Positions 15,137-24,637 of a stretch of DNA of 64,000 bases are shown one piece after another (within the stretch, counting starts at the first letter, position 1; each line of letters starts with the position of its first letter). The notes beneath the pieces were generated by a model, which was given only the letters and a program-made list of their open reading frames with translations, made no database searches and had not been told where the DNA came from. Location of the stretch: positions 46,399-110,398 of the forward strand of contig NZ_JALM01000035.1 in the NCBI RefSeq assembly GCF_000737195.2. Direction: 5' to 3'. Origin of the DNA: Sciscionella sediminilitoris. Lineage in GTDB: Bacteria > Actinomycetota > Actinomycetes > Mycobacteriales > Pseudonocardiaceae. The translations under genes were made by a program, and so were the position numbers.

Positions 15137-18082
15137 GTGGCAGGCAAGGCCCGGGTGCACGAGCTCGCGAAGGAGCTCGGAGTCACCAGCAAACAAGTAC
15201 TCGCCACCCTGAAGGACATGGGCGAGTTCGTGAAGTCGGCGTCCTCCACGGTGGAGGCGCCCGTCGCGCGGCGGTTGCGCGACTCCATGGGAGCGAGCAA
15301 CGGTTCCGCCGCGAAATCCGCGCCGAAGCAGGACGCGGCCGCCAACCAGGCGAGCGCACCGTCCGAGGCTCCCGCGAAACCGGCGGCCCCCGAAGCCCCC
15401 GCCGCTCCGGCGAGCGAGGCTCCGAAACCGTCGGCCGTTCCGGGTCCGAAACCCGGCCCCAAACCCAGCGATCCGGCGGCCGCCAAGCCCGGCCCGAAGC
15501 CGGGTCCCAAACCAGGCCCGAAGCCCGAGACACCGCAGCAGCCCCCGGCGGCCGCCGCGAAGTCCGAGCCGACCGCCCAGGGCGATCAGTCCGCTCCGGC
15601 CGACAAGAAGCCCGAGCAGGGACAGGGCGGCCCGGGTTCGCAGGGTGGTCAGGGCGCCGTCGTCCCGCCGCGTCCGCAGGCTCCCAAGCCGCGCGCGCCC
15701 CGGGTCGGCAACAACCCCTTCGGTGTCGGCGGTGGAACCCCGACGCCCAAACCACCGCCGGCCCAGCGCCAGGGCGGCGGTGACCGCCAGCGCGGTGGCG
15801 GGCAGCGTCCCGCGAACCCGCAGGGCGGCGGTGGCGAACGTCCGGCCGCCGCGCAGGGCGGTGGCTCGCGGCCGAGCCCGGGCAACATGCCCCCGCGGCC
15901 CAACCCGGGCATGATGCCGCCGAAGCCGGCGCGTCCGGCCTCCGGTGGCCGTGGTGGACCCGGCGGTGGCCGCGGTGGCGGCGGCCGTGGCGGCCCCGGC
16001 GGTGGCCGTGGCGGTGCCGGAGCTCCCGCGGGCCGTGGTGGTCCCGGTGGCGGTGGCGGCGGCTTCCGTCCCGGTGGCGGCGGTCCCGGCGGCCCCGGTG
16101 GTGGTCCCGGCGGTGGCGGCGGCGGTTTCCGAGGCGGTCGCAGTGGCGGTCGCGGCAGCGCGGCCGGTGCGTTCGGCAGGCCCGGTGGCCCCTCCAAGCG
16201 CGGGCGCAAGTCGAAGCGGCAGAAGCGCCAGGAGTACATGGAGAACATGCAGGCGCCGTCGGTCGGCGGCGTGCGCCTGCCCAAGGGCAGTGGCGAGGTC
16301 GTCCGGCTCGCCCGTGGCGCCTCGCTGACCGACTTCGCGGAGAAGATCGACGCGAACCCGGCCTCGCTCGTGCAGGTGCTGTTCCACCTCGGTGAAATGG
16401 TCACCGCGACCCAGTCGGTCTCCGACGAGGTGCTCGAGCTGCTCGGCACCGAGATGAACTACAACGTGCAGGTCGTCTCGCCCGAGGAGGAGGACCGCGA
16501 ACTGCTCGAGTCCTTCGACATCACCTATGGCCAGGACGCGGGCAGCGACGAGGACCTCCAGGTGCGGCCTCCGGTCGTGACCGTCATGGGTCACGTCGAC
16601 CACGGTAAGACGCGACTGCTGGACACCATCCGCAAGTCCAACGTCATCGAGGGCGAAGCGGGCGGGATCACCCAGCACATCGGCGCCTACCAGGTCAGTG
16701 CCGAGGTCGACGGGAACCAGCGGCTGATCACCTTCATCGACACCCCCGGTCACGAGGCGTTCACCGCCATGCGTGCCCGCGGTGCGAACTCCACCGACAT
16801 CGCGGTGATCGTGGTCGCCGCGGACGACGGGGTCATGCCGCAGACGGTCGAGGCGATCAACCACGCCAAGGCGGCGAAGCTGCCGATCGTGGTCGCGGTC
16901 AACAAGATCGACAAGGAAGGCGCGAACCCGCAGAAGATCCGCCAGCAGATGGCCGACTACGAGGTGATTCCCGAGGAGTACGGCGGGGACACCATGTTCG
17001 TGGACATCTCGGCGCGCCAGAACGTCAACATCGAGGGGCTGCTCGAGTCGATCCTGCTCACCGCGGACGCGGCGCTGGATCTGCGGGCGAACCCGCGGAT
17101 GGAGGCCCAGGGCGTCGCGATCGAGGCGCACCTCGACCGGGGCCGTGGTCCGGTGGCGACCGTGCTCGTGCAGCGCGGAACCCTGCGCGTCGGTGATTCG
17201 GTCGTGGCCGGTGAGGCCTACGGTCGCGTGCGCCGGATGGTGGACGAGCACGACCAGGACGTCACCGAGGCGACGCCGTCCCGGCCGGTCCAGGTCATCG
17301 GGTTCACCTCGGTGCCGGGCGCCGGTGACTCCTTCCTCGTGGCCGACGAGGACCGGGTCGCGCGGCAGATCGCCGACCGGCGGCGGGCCAGGGAGCGCAA
17401 CGCCGAGCTCGCCCAGCGCCGCAAGCGGGTCAGCCTCGAGGACCTCGACTCCGCGTTGAAGGAGACCTCGCAGCTGAACCTGATCATCAAGGGTGACAAC
17501 TCGGGTACCGTCGAGGCGCTCGAGGCCGCACTGATGAAGATCGACATGGGTGAGGAAGTCGAGCTGCGCGTGCTGCACCGCGGCGTCGGCGCGATCACCG
17601 AGGGCGATGTGAACCTCGCGACCGCGGACAACGTCATCATCCTCGGGTTCAACGTGCGGGCCGAGCGCAAGGCGACCGAGCTCGCCGCGCGCGAGGGCAT
17701 CGACATCCGGTACTACTCGGTGATCTACCAGGCCATCGAGGAGATCGAGGCGGCCCTGAAGGGCATGCTCAAGCCGGAGTACGAGGAGGTCGAGCTCGGC
17801 CGCGCCGAGGTGCGCGAGCTGTTCCGCTCCTCGAAGATCGGCCTGATCGCCGGATGTCTGGTCACCTCCGGGTTCATCCGCCGCAACGCGAAGGCGCGGG
17901 TACTGCGCGAGAACGTGGTGGCGAAGGACAACCTGTCGATCAGCTCGCTCAAGCGGTACAAGGACGATGCGACCGAGGTCAAGGACGGGTTCGAGTGCGG
18001 TATGACGCTGCATCCGAACCAGGACCTCAAGCTCGGGGACGTCATCGAAACCTACGAGCTGCGCGAGAAGCCGAGGAGCTGA
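15137..18082 (+). CDS. infB: translation initiation factor IF-2
   Basis: GTPase that brings fMet-tRNA to the 30S subunit. The protein of 981 residues has an IF2N domain at residues 1-55 ([16 protein letters not shown]) and a very long Pro/Gly/Arg-rich linker at about 60-370. A second IF2N-like segment lies near 400-450, followed by the GTPase domain with GHVDHGKT at about 485, [12 protein letters not shown] and SARQ, and the beta-barrel and C-terminal fMet-binding domains. GTG 15137 is chosen because AGGAGAG is directly upstream and family proteins begin at AGKARVHEL; the in-frame ATG 15125 lies within that ribosome-binding site. The linker is low-complexity but in frame. Confidence 0.96.
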   Translation: MAGKARVHELAKELGVTSKQVLATLKDMGEFVKSASSTVEAPVARRLRDSMGASNGSAAKSAPKQDAAANQASAPSEAPAKPAAPEAPAAPASEAPKPSAVPGPKPGPKPSDPAAAKPGPKPGPKPGPKPETPQQPPAAAAKSEPTAQGDQSAPADKKPEQGQGGPGSQGGQGAVVPPRPQAPKPRAPRVGNNPFGVGGGTPTPKPPPAQRQGGGDRQRGGGQRPANPQGGGGERPAAAQGGGSRPSPGNMPPRPNPGMMPPKPARPASGGRGGPGGGRGGGGRGGPGGGRGGAGAPAGRGGPGGGGGGFRPGGGGPGGPGGGPGGGGGGFRGGRSGGRGSAAGAFGRPGGPSKRGRKSKRQKRQEYMENMQAPSVGGVRLPKGSGEVVRLARGASLTDFAEKIDANPASLVQVLFHLGEMVTATQSVSDEVLELLGTEMNYNVQVVSPEEEDRELLESFDITYGQDAGSDEDLQVRPPVVTVMGHVDHGKTRLLDTIRKSNVIEGEAGGITQHIGAYQVSAEVDGNQRLITFIDTPGHEAFTAMRARGANSTDIAVIVVAADDGVMPQTVEAINHAKAAKLPIVVAVNKIDKEGANPQKIRQQMADYEVIPEEYGGDTMFVDISARQNVNIEGLLESILLTADAALDLRANPRMEAQGVAIEAHLDRGRGPVATVLVQRGTLRVGDSVVAGEAYGRVRRMVDEHDQDVTEATPSRPVQVIGFTSVPGAGDSFLVADEDRVARQIADRRRARERNAELAQRRKRVSLEDLDSALKETSQLNLIIKGDNSGTVEALEAALMKIDMGEEVELRVLHRGVGAITEGDVNLATADNVIILGFNVRAERKATELAAREGIDIRYYSVIYQAIEEIEAALKGMLKPEYEEVELGRAEVRELFRSSKIGLIAGCLVTSGFIRRNAKARVLRENVVAKDNLSISSLKRYKDDATEVKDGFECGMTLHPNQDLKLGDVIETYELREKPRS

Positions 18083-18119
18083 CGCGCACGCGTCGAACCC
18101 GGCGAATGTGGGTGTAGGC

Positions 18120-18434
18120 ATGTATGTCGGTGCGCTCGAGTGCGACGTGCTGCTCGGCGATGTGCGATCGCTGAAGCAGAAGCGCGCACTCGTGCGCCCC
18201 GTACTCGCCGAGCTGCGGCGGCGGTTCGAGGTCAGCGTGGCCGAAGCGGGTCATCAGGATCTGCATCGGCGTGCGCTGCTCGGCGTCGCCTCGGTCTCCG
18301 GCGACCACACCCATCTGCGGGAAGTACTCGAAGCCTGTGAGCGGCTGGTTGCGGGGCGACCGGAACTGGAGCTGCTCAGTACCAGGGTGCGCGTCCTCGG
18401 ACCGGAGGACGAGGCGCCCGCAGGAACACCGTGA
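18120..18434 (+). CDS. DUF503 protein (YlxP-like)
   Basis: A 104-residue protein starting [15 protein letters not shown], the DUF503 opening, followed by [20 protein letters not shown]. The family (YlxP in Firmicutes) sits between infB and rbfA in many bacteria and is thought to aid ribosome function; its activity is unknown. The C-terminal extension ([11 protein letters not shown]) is disordered. ATG 18120 is preferred over GTG 18108 by family alignment. It is 37 bases after infB and 22 before rbfA, within one operon. Confidence 0.88.
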   Translation: MYVGALECDVLLGDVRSLKQKRALVRPVLAELRRRFEVSVAEAGHQDLHRRALLGVASVSGDHTHLREVLEACERLVAGRPELELLSTRVRVLGPEDEAPAGTP

Positions 18435-18456
18435 CGATGTGAAGGAGGGGAGCGCG

Positions 18457-18894
18457 ATGGCCGATCCGGCACGCGCTCGCAAGCTCGCCAAGCGGATCAG
18501 CCAGATCGTGGCCTCCGCGCTCGAGCACGAGGTGAAGGATCCCCGGCTGGCCAGGGTGACGATCACCGATGCCAAGGTCACCGCCGATCTGCGGGACGCG
18601 ACGGTCTACTACACGGTGATGCCCGAGGATCTCGGTTCCCGGCCGGACAACGTGTCCGCCGCGGCCGCGCTCGAATCGGCGAAGGGCGTGCTGCGCACCA
18701 AGGTCGGCGCGGGCACCGGGGTGCGGTTCACACCGACCCTGACCTTCGTGCAGGACACCGTCGGCGAAGGGGCCGCGCGCATCGAGGAGCTGCTGGCCAA
18801 GGCACACGAGGCGGACGCGGAGGTCGCGCGCCTCGCGGGTACCGCGCAACCGGCGGGCGATCCGGATCCCTATCGCCGCAACGACGAGGAATAG
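18457..18894 (+). CDS. rbfA: 30S ribosome-binding factor RbfA
   Basis: Assists 16S rRNA 5'-end maturation and cold adaptation. The 145-residue protein has the KH-like fold with the [24 protein letters not shown] helix region, [21 protein letters not shown] strands and a TPTLTFVQD segment near the end of the fold. A short acidic C-terminal tail follows. GAAGGAGGGG stands just before ATG 18457. It is the last gene before the terminator. The usual next gene, nrnA, is absent here. Confidence 0.95.
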   Translation: MADPARARKLAKRISQIVASALEHEVKDPRLARVTITDAKVTADLRDATVYYTVMPEDLGSRPDNVSAAAALESAKGVLRTKVGAGTGVRFTPTLTFVQDTVGEGAARIEELLAKAHEADAEVARLAGTAQPAGDPDPYRRNDEE

Positions 18895-18907
18895 CTCGGA
18901 CCGAGGA

Positions 18908-18943
18908 CGCCCGCCGCCGGGAAACCGGAGGTGGGCGCCTTTC
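18908..18943 (+). terminator. rho-independent terminator of the rimP-rbfA operon
   Basis: A 13-base stem at 18908-18920 and 18925-18937 with a GAAA tetraloop has twelve paired positions (one G-U) and one mismatch. It is followed by a CCTTTCGTGT tail. It lies 13 bases after rbfA and before the converging methyltransferase stop. Confidence 0.85.
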
Positions 18944-18946
18944 GTG

Positions 18947-19801
18947 TCACTTCGTCGCGAGGAACACCCGGGTCTGCACCTCGTAGCTGATCGAGTCGGC
19001 GTCCCCGCGCTCGGCGTCGATCCGCGCGGCCAGTTCGGCGGCGTACTCGGCGCGCCGCTTCTCGTCCGGGATCATGTCCCAGAACGTCCGCATGCCGTGA
19101 CTGAACGTCCAGTCCACAAAGGACTTCCCGGATCCCGCGGTGACGGTGATGGAATCGGTGCGCGCGAGCGGATCGGTGAACCCGGCGGTGCGCAGATCGC
19201 CGAGCAGGTGATCCGGATGCAGTGAGGGGAACGCGGTGATGGCCTCGTCGAGCCTGGCCCGCAGTTCCGTACGGCGCTCGGGCATGGCCTCGTCGATCAT
19301 GGTCTGCATGTCGAACGGGCCGATGCGCCAGTCCAGCGGGGAACTCCCGAAGCCCGGGGCGGTGAACGCGAGCGTGCCGCCGTCGCGCAGCAGCGCGTGG
19401 TAGCGGCCGAACGCGTCGGCGAGTTCCGGGATGAAGATGATGCTCATGCTGCCGAGGATCTGATCGAAGCTTCCCGCGGGATAATCGGGATCCGAGCCGT
19501 CCATCCGGTTCACCGTGACATTCCCGAACCCGCGTTCGTGCGCTTCCTTCGCAGTGGCCTCGACCATGCCCTCGGCGAGATCGATGCCGATCACCGAACC
19601 CGAGGTGCCGACCCGCTCGGCGACCGGGAAGAGCACCGCACCCCGGCCGCAGCCCACGTCGAGTACCCGCTGCCCGGGGCGCACCCCGGCGTGCTCGATC
19701 AGCTTGGCCGCCAGCGGTTTGAAGAACTCGACCCCGGTGTCGTACGTCCCGGCGTTCGCGGAGAAGACATCGATGAACGTGCTCTGATCGACACCGGTCA
19801 C
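18947..19801 (-). CDS. SAM-dependent methyltransferase, class I
   Basis: A 284-residue methyltransferase. Motif I is VLDVGCGRGAVLFPVAERVG at about residues 47-66, motif II the acidic VIGIDLAEGMV strand, and the motif IV region is DQILGSMSIIFIPEL. The C-terminal half carries the variable substrate cap. Substrate unknown; it resembles ubiquinone/phthiotriol-type methyltransferases. GTG 19801 was chosen since GAAGGTG precedes it at good distance, whereas the longer frame begins in divergent promoter DNA. It sits where nrnA (DHH phosphoesterase) normally lies between rbfA and dinF. Confidence 0.85.
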   Translation of the reverse strand: MTGVDQSTFIDVFSANAGTYDTGVEFFKPLAAKLIEHAGVRPGQRVLDVGCGRGAVLFPVAERVGTSGSVIGIDLAEGMVEATAKEAHERGFGNVTVNRMDGSDPDYPAGSFDQILGSMSIIFIPELADAFGRYHALLRDGGTLAFTAPGFGSSPLDWRIGPFDMQTMIDEAMPERRTELRARLDEAITAFPSLHPDHLLGDLRTAGFTDPLARTDSITVTAGSGKSFVDWTFSHGMRTFWDMIPDEKRRAEYAAELAARIDAERGDADSISYEVQTRVFLATK

Positions 19802-19919
19802 GGTGGCACCTTCTAACGTTGGGTAGTCACATCCACGCGGGCGGTACCAGAAGTTACTCTTGGGTATCGGACCCGGCAAGCGGCTGCCGTGCGAGATCAC
19901 TCACAGGAGAGCGCACCGG

Positions 19920-19925
19920 TAAAGT
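19920..19925 (+). promoter_or_regulatory. possible leaderless -10 element of dinF
   Basis: TAAAGT eight bases before GTG 19934. It falls inside the longer alternative frame starting at 19889 and so, if real, supports the shorter protein. Confidence 0.35.
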
Positions 19926-19933
19926 CGGCCGCT

Positions 19934-21253
19934 GTGTCCGAGACTGCCTCGTCTTCCGCGCCCGTGTCCGCCCGCAGGGTGTTCGGGCTCGCGGTTCCCG
20001 CGCTGGGGGTGCTCGCCGCCGAACCCGTGTACGTGCTCATCGACACCGCCGTCGTGGGCCATCTCGGGGCGCTGCCGCTCGCCGGGCTCGCGCTCGGCGG
20101 GACGCTGCTCTCGGTGCTCACCACCCAGCTGACCTTCCTGTCCTACGGAACCACCTCGCGCACCGCGCGGCTGTTCGGTGCGGGCCGCCGCTCCGATGCC
20201 GTCGGTGAAGGGGTACAGGCGAGCTGGCTCGCCCTGATCGTCGGGCTGCTCGTGCTCGTGCTCGGGGAACTGCTCGCCGAACCGATCGCGCTCGGGCTCT
20301 CCGGCAGCGAACGGGTCGCGGGGGAGGCGGCGGACTGGTTGCGGATCGCGGTGCTCGGCGCACCCGCGATCCTGTTCACCATGGCCGGAAACGGCTGGAT
20401 GCGCGGAGTGCAGGACACCATGCGGCCGCTGCGCTATGTGCTGATCGGCAACGTGCTCTCCGCGGTCGGCTGCGTGCTGCTGGTCTATCCGGCCGGGCTC
20501 GGACTGAGCGGTTCCGCGCTGGCGAACGTGCTCGGCCAGTACACCGGGGCGGCGCTGTTCCTGCGGGCCCTGCTCGCCGAACGGGTCGCGCTGCGCCCGG
20601 TGCGCGCGGTCATCCGCGAGCAGCTGCGCATGGGTCGCGATCTCGTGCTGCGCAGCGCCGGATTCCAGGCCTGTTTCCTTTCCGCGACCGCGGTGGCCGC
20701 GCGCACCTCGACCGAGGCGGTCGGTGCGCACCAGATCGTCTGGCAGCTCTGGACTTTCCTCTCGCTCGTGCTCGATTCCCTTGCCATAGCGGCACAGTCA
20801 CTGGTCGGTGCGGAACTCGGCGCGGGCCGTGCGGAGGGGGCGCGCGCGGTCGGCTGGCGGGTGACGAAGTACTCCACGCTGTTCGGGATCCTGCTCGGTA
20901 TCGTGTTCGCCGCCGCGAGTCAGGTCCTCCCGCTCGCGTTCACCTCGGACGCCGGGGTGCTCGGTGCGATCCCCTCGGCCTGGTGGTTTTTCGTTGCGCT
21001 GCAACCGATCGCGGGAATCGTGTTCGCGCTCGACGGGGTGCTGCTCGGCGCCGGGGACGCGGCCTTCCTGCGCACCGCGACCCTGGCCTGCGCGGTGCTC
21101 GGCTATCTCCCGCTGATCTGGATCTCCCTGGCGCTCGGCTGGGGGCTGGCCGGGATCTGGACCGGGCTCACCCTGTTCATGGTGCTGCGCATGCTCGCGG
21201 TGACGTTGCGCGCGCGGTCCGGGAAATGGGCGGTGGTCGGCGCGCCCGCATGA
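19934..21253 (+). CDS. dinF: MATE-family (DinF-type) efflux transporter
   Basis: A 439-residue inner-membrane antiporter with twelve predicted helices in two MATE repeats. Visible markers are FGLAVPALGVLAAEPVYVLI at the first helix, GNGWMRGVQDT after helix four, and DGVLLGAGDAAFLR in the second repeat. MATE proteins export drugs or metabolites against Na+ or H+. dinF lies downstream of rbfA-nrnA in mycobacteria, matching this place. GTG 19934 is favoured by a -10-like TAAAGT; GTG 19889 would add 15 residues. Its stop overlaps a possible early start of truB. Confidence 0.9.
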   Translation: MSETASSSAPVSARRVFGLAVPALGVLAAEPVYVLIDTAVVGHLGALPLAGLALGGTLLSVLTTQLTFLSYGTTSRTARLFGAGRRSDAVGEGVQASWLALIVGLLVLVLGELLAEPIALGLSGSERVAGEAADWLRIAVLGAPAILFTMAGNGWMRGVQDTMRPLRYVLIGNVLSAVGCVLLVYPAGLGLSGSALANVLGQYTGAALFLRALLAERVALRPVRAVIREQLRMGRDLVLRSAGFQACFLSATAVAARTSTEAVGAHQIVWQLWTFLSLVLDSLAIAAQSLVGAELGAGRAEGARAVGWRVTKYSTLFGILLGIVFAAASQVLPLAFTSDAGVLGAIPSAWWFFVALQPIAGIVFALDGVLLGAGDAAFLRTATLACAVLGYLPLIWISLALGWGLAGIWTGLTLFMVLRMLAVTLRARSGKWAVVGAPA

Positions 21254-21285
21254 TGGCGCCCGGCCGGATGGGAGAATGCGCCCTC

Positions 21286-22158
21286 GTGGATGTCAAGCAG
21301 CAGGCGGGACTCGCCGTCGTGGACAAGCCGTCCGGGATGACCTCGCACGACGTGGTTTCGCGGGCGCGGAAGGTGTTCGGTACCCGCGCGGTCGGGCATG
21401 CCGGGACCCTCGATCCGATGGCGACCGGGGTGCTGGTGCTCGGTATCGGCCGGGCCACCAAACTGCTCGGCCACCTCGCCCTGGACGCGAAGTCCTACAC
21501 CGCGAGCATGGTGCTCGGGGCCGGCACGGTCACCGATGACGCCGAGGGGGAGATCCGCACCGAGACGGACGCCTCCGCGGTCACCGAGGACGCGGTGCGC
21601 GCCGCGATCGCGGAACTGACCGGGACCATCCAGCAGGTGCCCAGCGCGGTGAGCGCGGTCAAAGTGGACGGCAAACGGGCCTACGCGCGGGTGCGCGAGG
21701 GCGAACAGGTGGAGCTCGCCGCGCGCACCGTGACGGTGTCCCGATTCAGCCTGGAATCCTTCGCGCGCAACGGGACCCGAGTGGAGTGCACCGTATCCGT
21801 GGACGTCTCCTCGGGGACCTATGTGCGCGCGCTCGCCCGGGATCTGGGCGCGGCGCTCGGGGTCGGCGGGCATCTGAACGCCCTGCGCCGCACCGTGGTC
21901 GGGCCGTTCACCCTCCAACACGCCAGGCCGCTCGAGGAACTCGCGCTTTCCCTGGATCTCGACGCCGCGGTGGCGCACGCCTTCCCGGCGCACCGGGTCG
22001 ACGAGACCACCGCGCGCGCCATCCGGTACGGCCAGCGCACCCCGGCGGCGGGCATCGCGGGCACCTACGGGGTACTCGACGAGCACGCGCACGCGATCGC
22101 CATCGCGAAGGACGCGGGGCCGCACTGCAAGACCGCGGTGGTGCTGGATCCGGCCTGA
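21286..22158 (+). CDS. truB: tRNA pseudouridine(55) synthase TruB
   Basis: Forms pseudouridine-55 in the T-loop of tRNAs. The 290-residue protein opens with LAVVDKPSGMTSHDVV and has the catalytic GHAGTLDPMATGVLVLG with the nucleophile Asp, then the KSYTASMVLG strand and SSGTYVRALARDLG. The C-terminal part is the actinobacterial PUA-like extension. GTG 21286 follows GGGAGAA at a workable distance. ATG 21250 and 21253 are in-frame alternatives that would overlap the dinF stop, so the two genes are cotranscribed. Confidence 0.95.
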   Translation: MDVKQQAGLAVVDKPSGMTSHDVVSRARKVFGTRAVGHAGTLDPMATGVLVLGIGRATKLLGHLALDAKSYTASMVLGAGTVTDDAEGEIRTETDASAVTEDAVRAAIAELTGTIQQVPSAVSAVKVDGKRAYARVREGEQVELAARTVTVSRFSLESFARNGTRVECTVSVDVSSGTYVRALARDLGAALGVGGHLNALRRTVVGPFTLQHARPLEELALSLDLDAAVAHAFPAHRVDETTARAIRYGQRTPAAGIAGTYGVLDEHAHAIAIAKDAGPHCKTAVVLDPA

Positions 22159-22180
22159 AAACCTGGTCCCGGCCGGGAAA

Positions 22181-22921
22181 TCAGTGCTTGCCCTCCCCGC
22201 AGTAGCCGTCCCCGTCACCATCCCGTTCGCCGGGAAGGCAGGGATGCCCGGTGTTGCCGGTGTGGTGTTTCTTCGGCGTGCGCGGCTCCGGGATGTCGGG
22301 GGTGTCCGGCACATAGGTATCGGGTTCCTCGACCGTGGTCTCCGGTTCGGGTTCCTCGGCCGGTGGCGGTTCCACGGTGGCGACCGGTGCCTCGGTGGTG
22401 GTCCGGGCGGCGCAGCCGGTCGGCGACCACTGGCCGAGGGCGGCCGCCTTGGCTGCGCGGACCGCGTCGTTCACCGCCGCCGCACGGCTCGCCGCGCCGC
22501 CCGCGCCGTCGAAGGTGGCCCAGCCGTTGCGGGCGAGTTCGAGTCCGAGGTCGCGGCCGTCCTCGGTGATCAGGTTCGCCAGTACGGCGCCGGACTGATC
22601 GGGGGTTCCCTCGCCGGGATCGGGCCTCACCCGGGTTCCCCGGTACCGGTCGAGAAAGCCCTGCGCCTCCGGCCCGCACGGGGTGGTGAACTCCGGGGCC
22701 ACGATCCCGAACAGGCGGATCTGCTGAGCACCGTCGAGCACCACGGTGTCGCCGCTCGGGACGGCGGTGATCGTGTGCGTGCTGGGCGCCGGGCTGGACG
22801 GTGCGCTGCTCGAGGACGGCGCGGCGGCCTGCTGGATCGGGCCACCACAGGCCGCCAAGGACACGGTGAGTAGTGAACCGGCGGCGAGGAGGGAGCGGGG
22901 GAGACGGTGTCTTCGTGCCAT
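22181..22921 (-). CDS. secreted thermonuclease-like lipoprotein with excalibur-type tail
   Basis: A 246-residue exported protein. Lipoprotein signal: RRHRLPRS, a hydrophobic core and the lipobox VSLAAC. An SNase-like domain covers about residues 50-165, with IRLFGIVAPEF matching the nuclease RLxGIDAPE motif, followed by ANLITEDGRDLGLELARNGW. A Pro/Glu/Thr linker (about 175-215) leads to a DGDGDGYCGEG tail that fits an excalibur calcium-binding motif. The catalytic Asp of RLxGID is Val here and the other catalytic residues are incomplete, so nuclease activity is doubtful. ATG 22921 is in-frame after a non-coding TTG. It faces ribF with a shared 171-base gap. Confidence 0.8.
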   Translation of the reverse strand: MARRHRLPRSLLAAGSLLTVSLAACGGPIQQAAAPSSSSAPSSPAPSTHTITAVPSGDTVVLDGAQQIRLFGIVAPEFTTPCGPEAQGFLDRYRGTRVRPDPGEGTPDQSGAVLANLITEDGRDLGLELARNGWATFDGAGGAASRAAAVNDAVRAAKAAALGQWSPTGCAARTTTEAPVATVEPPPAEEPEPETTVEEPDTYVPDTPDIPEPRTPKKHHTGNTGHPCLPGERDGDGDGYCGEGKH

Positions 22922-23078
22922 GGACAACGTGGCCTCACAGGGTTCCAGGGTCCGGAGGACGGTGAATGATGTCCCGCTTTCGCTCCATAGTCTGATTACG
23001 TTACGTGTTTCGACGCCGAATCACCCGGCATGCGCGCGCGCCGTCCGCTGGGCTGATCGCCCCGATCGTGGCTTCGCG

Positions 23079-23084
23079 TAAGCT
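23079..23084 (+). promoter_or_regulatory. leaderless -10 element of ribF
   Basis: TAAGCT eight bases before GTG 23093, with no ribosome-binding site; the same hexamer precedes dinB. Confidence 0.45.
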
Positions 23085-23092
23085 CTGCCGTT

Positions 23093-24055
23093 GTGAGGCG
23101 TTGGCGTGGACTCGAGAATCTGCCAGGCGGTTGGGGACGGTGCGTGCTCACGATCGGTGTGTTCGACGGGGTGCACCTCGGGCATCAGTCGCTGTTGCGG
23201 CGTGCGCGTGAGCTCGCCGCCGAGCGCGGACTGCCGAGCGTGGTGCTCACCTTCGACCCGCATCCCTCCGAGGTGGTGCGCCCGGGGAGTCATCCGGCGC
23301 AGCTGACCACCCTGCGGCGCAAGGCGGAACTGGTCGAGCAGCTGGGCATCGACGTGTTCTGCGTGCTTCCGTTCACCCCGGAGCTGCAGCACCTCTCGCC
23401 GGAGGTCTTCGTGCACGAGCTGCTGGTGGACAAGCTGCACGCGGCGGCCGTGGTGGTCGGGGCCAACTTCACCTTCGGGCACAAGGCGACCGGGACCGTG
23501 GACACGCTGCGCGAGCTCGGCGGGAAGTTCGGTTTCTCGGTCGAGGCGGCGGAACTGCTCGCCTCCCGGCCGAACGGGGACGCCGGGGTCACCTTCTCCT
23601 CGACCTACATCCGCTCGTGCATCGATGCCGGGGACATCGCCGCCGCGGCCGCCGCGCTCGGCAGGCCGCACCGGCTGGACGGGATCGTGGTGCGCGGCGA
23701 CGGCCGGGGGCGCGAACTCGGCTTCCCCACGGCGAACTTCTCCCTTCCGCGGTTCGCCGCGGTGCCCGCGGACGGGATCTACGCGTGCTGGTTCGGCCGG
23801 GCGGGAAGCACCGAACGGGAGCGGGCCGCGGTCTCGGTCGGCACGAACCCGACGTTCTCCGGGAAGGAACGGCGGGTGGAGGCGTTCCTGCTGGACGGAA
23901 ACGAGGACCTGTACGGGCAGCGGGTGCACCTGGACTTCGTGGCCCGGGTACGCGATATGGAGCGCTTCGACTCCCCGGAGGCCCTGATCGAGACGATGCA
24001 CGAGGACACGAGGCGCACCGCGGAGATCCTCGCGGACGACGCCGCGAACGGCTGA
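23093..24055 (+). CDS. ribF: bifunctional riboflavin kinase/FAD synthetase
   Basis: Converts riboflavin to FMN and FMN to FAD. The 320-residue protein has the adenylyltransferase domain first (GVFDGVHLGHQ at about residues 22-32, SSTYIRS at about 174) and then the riboflavin kinase domain (GRGRELGFPTANF, with the PTAN motif at about 213). This is the standard bacterial order and length. It lies between truB and rpsO, as in mycobacteria. A ribosome-binding site is not visible and a TAAGCT hexamer stands before GTG 23093. Confidence 0.96.
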   Translation: MRRWRGLENLPGGWGRCVLTIGVFDGVHLGHQSLLRRARELAAERGLPSVVLTFDPHPSEVVRPGSHPAQLTTLRRKAELVEQLGIDVFCVLPFTPELQHLSPEVFVHELLVDKLHAAAVVVGANFTFGHKATGTVDTLRELGGKFGFSVEAAELLASRPNGDAGVTFSSTYIRSCIDAGDIAAAAAALGRPHRLDGIVVRGDGRGRELGFPTANFSLPRFAAVPADGIYACWFGRAGSTERERAAVSVGTNPTFSGKERRVEAFLLDGNEDLYGQRVHLDFVARVRDMERFDSPEALIETMHEDTRRTAEILADDAANG

Positions 24056-24126
24056 GCCACGGGGGCGGGGCCGGCCGCGGGAGCACGTCCGGGCGGGGCC
24101 GAGGAGCGAGGAGGGGTGGTGCAGGA

Positions 24127-24633
24127 ATGGACGAGAGCCAGACGGTCGCACGCAACATCGCACTGCAGCGCGAGTGGTACGGCGAACCGCTCGGGGACCG
24201 GGTACGCAGGCTCGTCGTCGTGTTCGACATCTCGCAGGCACAGCTGGCCGAGGTGCTCGGCATCTCCCCGCCGATGCTCTCCCAGGTGATGAGCGGGCGA
24301 CGGGCCAAGATCGGCAACCCCGCGGTGCTCGCCAGGCTGATCATGCTCGAGCGCGCCGTGTCCCGTCCCGCGGTCGCCGCGGGGGAGCGGGCCGCGCAGC
24401 GCCAGGCCCTCGACGAGGTGCGCGATTCCCGGCCCGCGGTGACCACGGACGCGATCTCGGTGGAAGGTGGCGGCGTCGAAGGCGGCGGGGAGGAACAGGT
24501 CGCCTTCGCCGTGCTGCGCGCGGTCGCGAGCAGCACCGAGCTCACCGAGGCGGCCGCCCGGCTGGACGGCACCCACACCGGCCTGTCCCGGTTGCTGCTG
24601 CGCGCGGCCGGAGCGGAACTCGACCAGGACTGA
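24127..24633 (+). CDS. helix-turn-helix DNA-binding protein
   Basis: A 168-residue protein. A Cro/CI-type helix-turn-helix lies at about residues 35-65 (ISQAQLAEVLGISPPMLSQVMSGRR, split over two helices). The rest is helical with a Gly/Glu-rich linker and a C-terminal repeat-like region (ELTEAAARLDG). It follows ribF by 71 bases and precedes the 2H phosphoesterase by four, a block widespread in actinobacteria. Targets are unknown. AGGAGGGG and GCAGGA lie before ATG 24127. Confidence 0.85.
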   Translation: MDESQTVARNIALQREWYGEPLGDRVRRLVVVFDISQAQLAEVLGISPPMLSQVMSGRRAKIGNPAVLARLIMLERAVSRPAVAAGERAAQRQALDEVRDSRPAVTTDAISVEGGGVEGGGEEQVAFAVLRAVASSTELTEAAARLDGTHTGLSRLLLRAAGAELDQD

Positions 24634-24637
24634 CCGG

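Noticed and set aside
15950..16150. GGC/GGT-rich repeats resembling a minisatellite or CRISPR-like array
   Set aside because: They code in frame for the Gly/Arg/Pro linker of IF-2, with no constant spacer or repeat length.
15041..18121. Minus-strand open frame of 1026 codons opposite infB
   Set aside because: It is the antisense shadow of infB; low-complexity Leu/Arg/Gly composition, no domain, and the plus frame is a complete IF-2.
18271..18457. Longer rbfA frame starting at 18271
   Set aside because: The first 62 codons overlap DUF503 and have no similarity; ATG 18457 has a strong ribosome-binding site.
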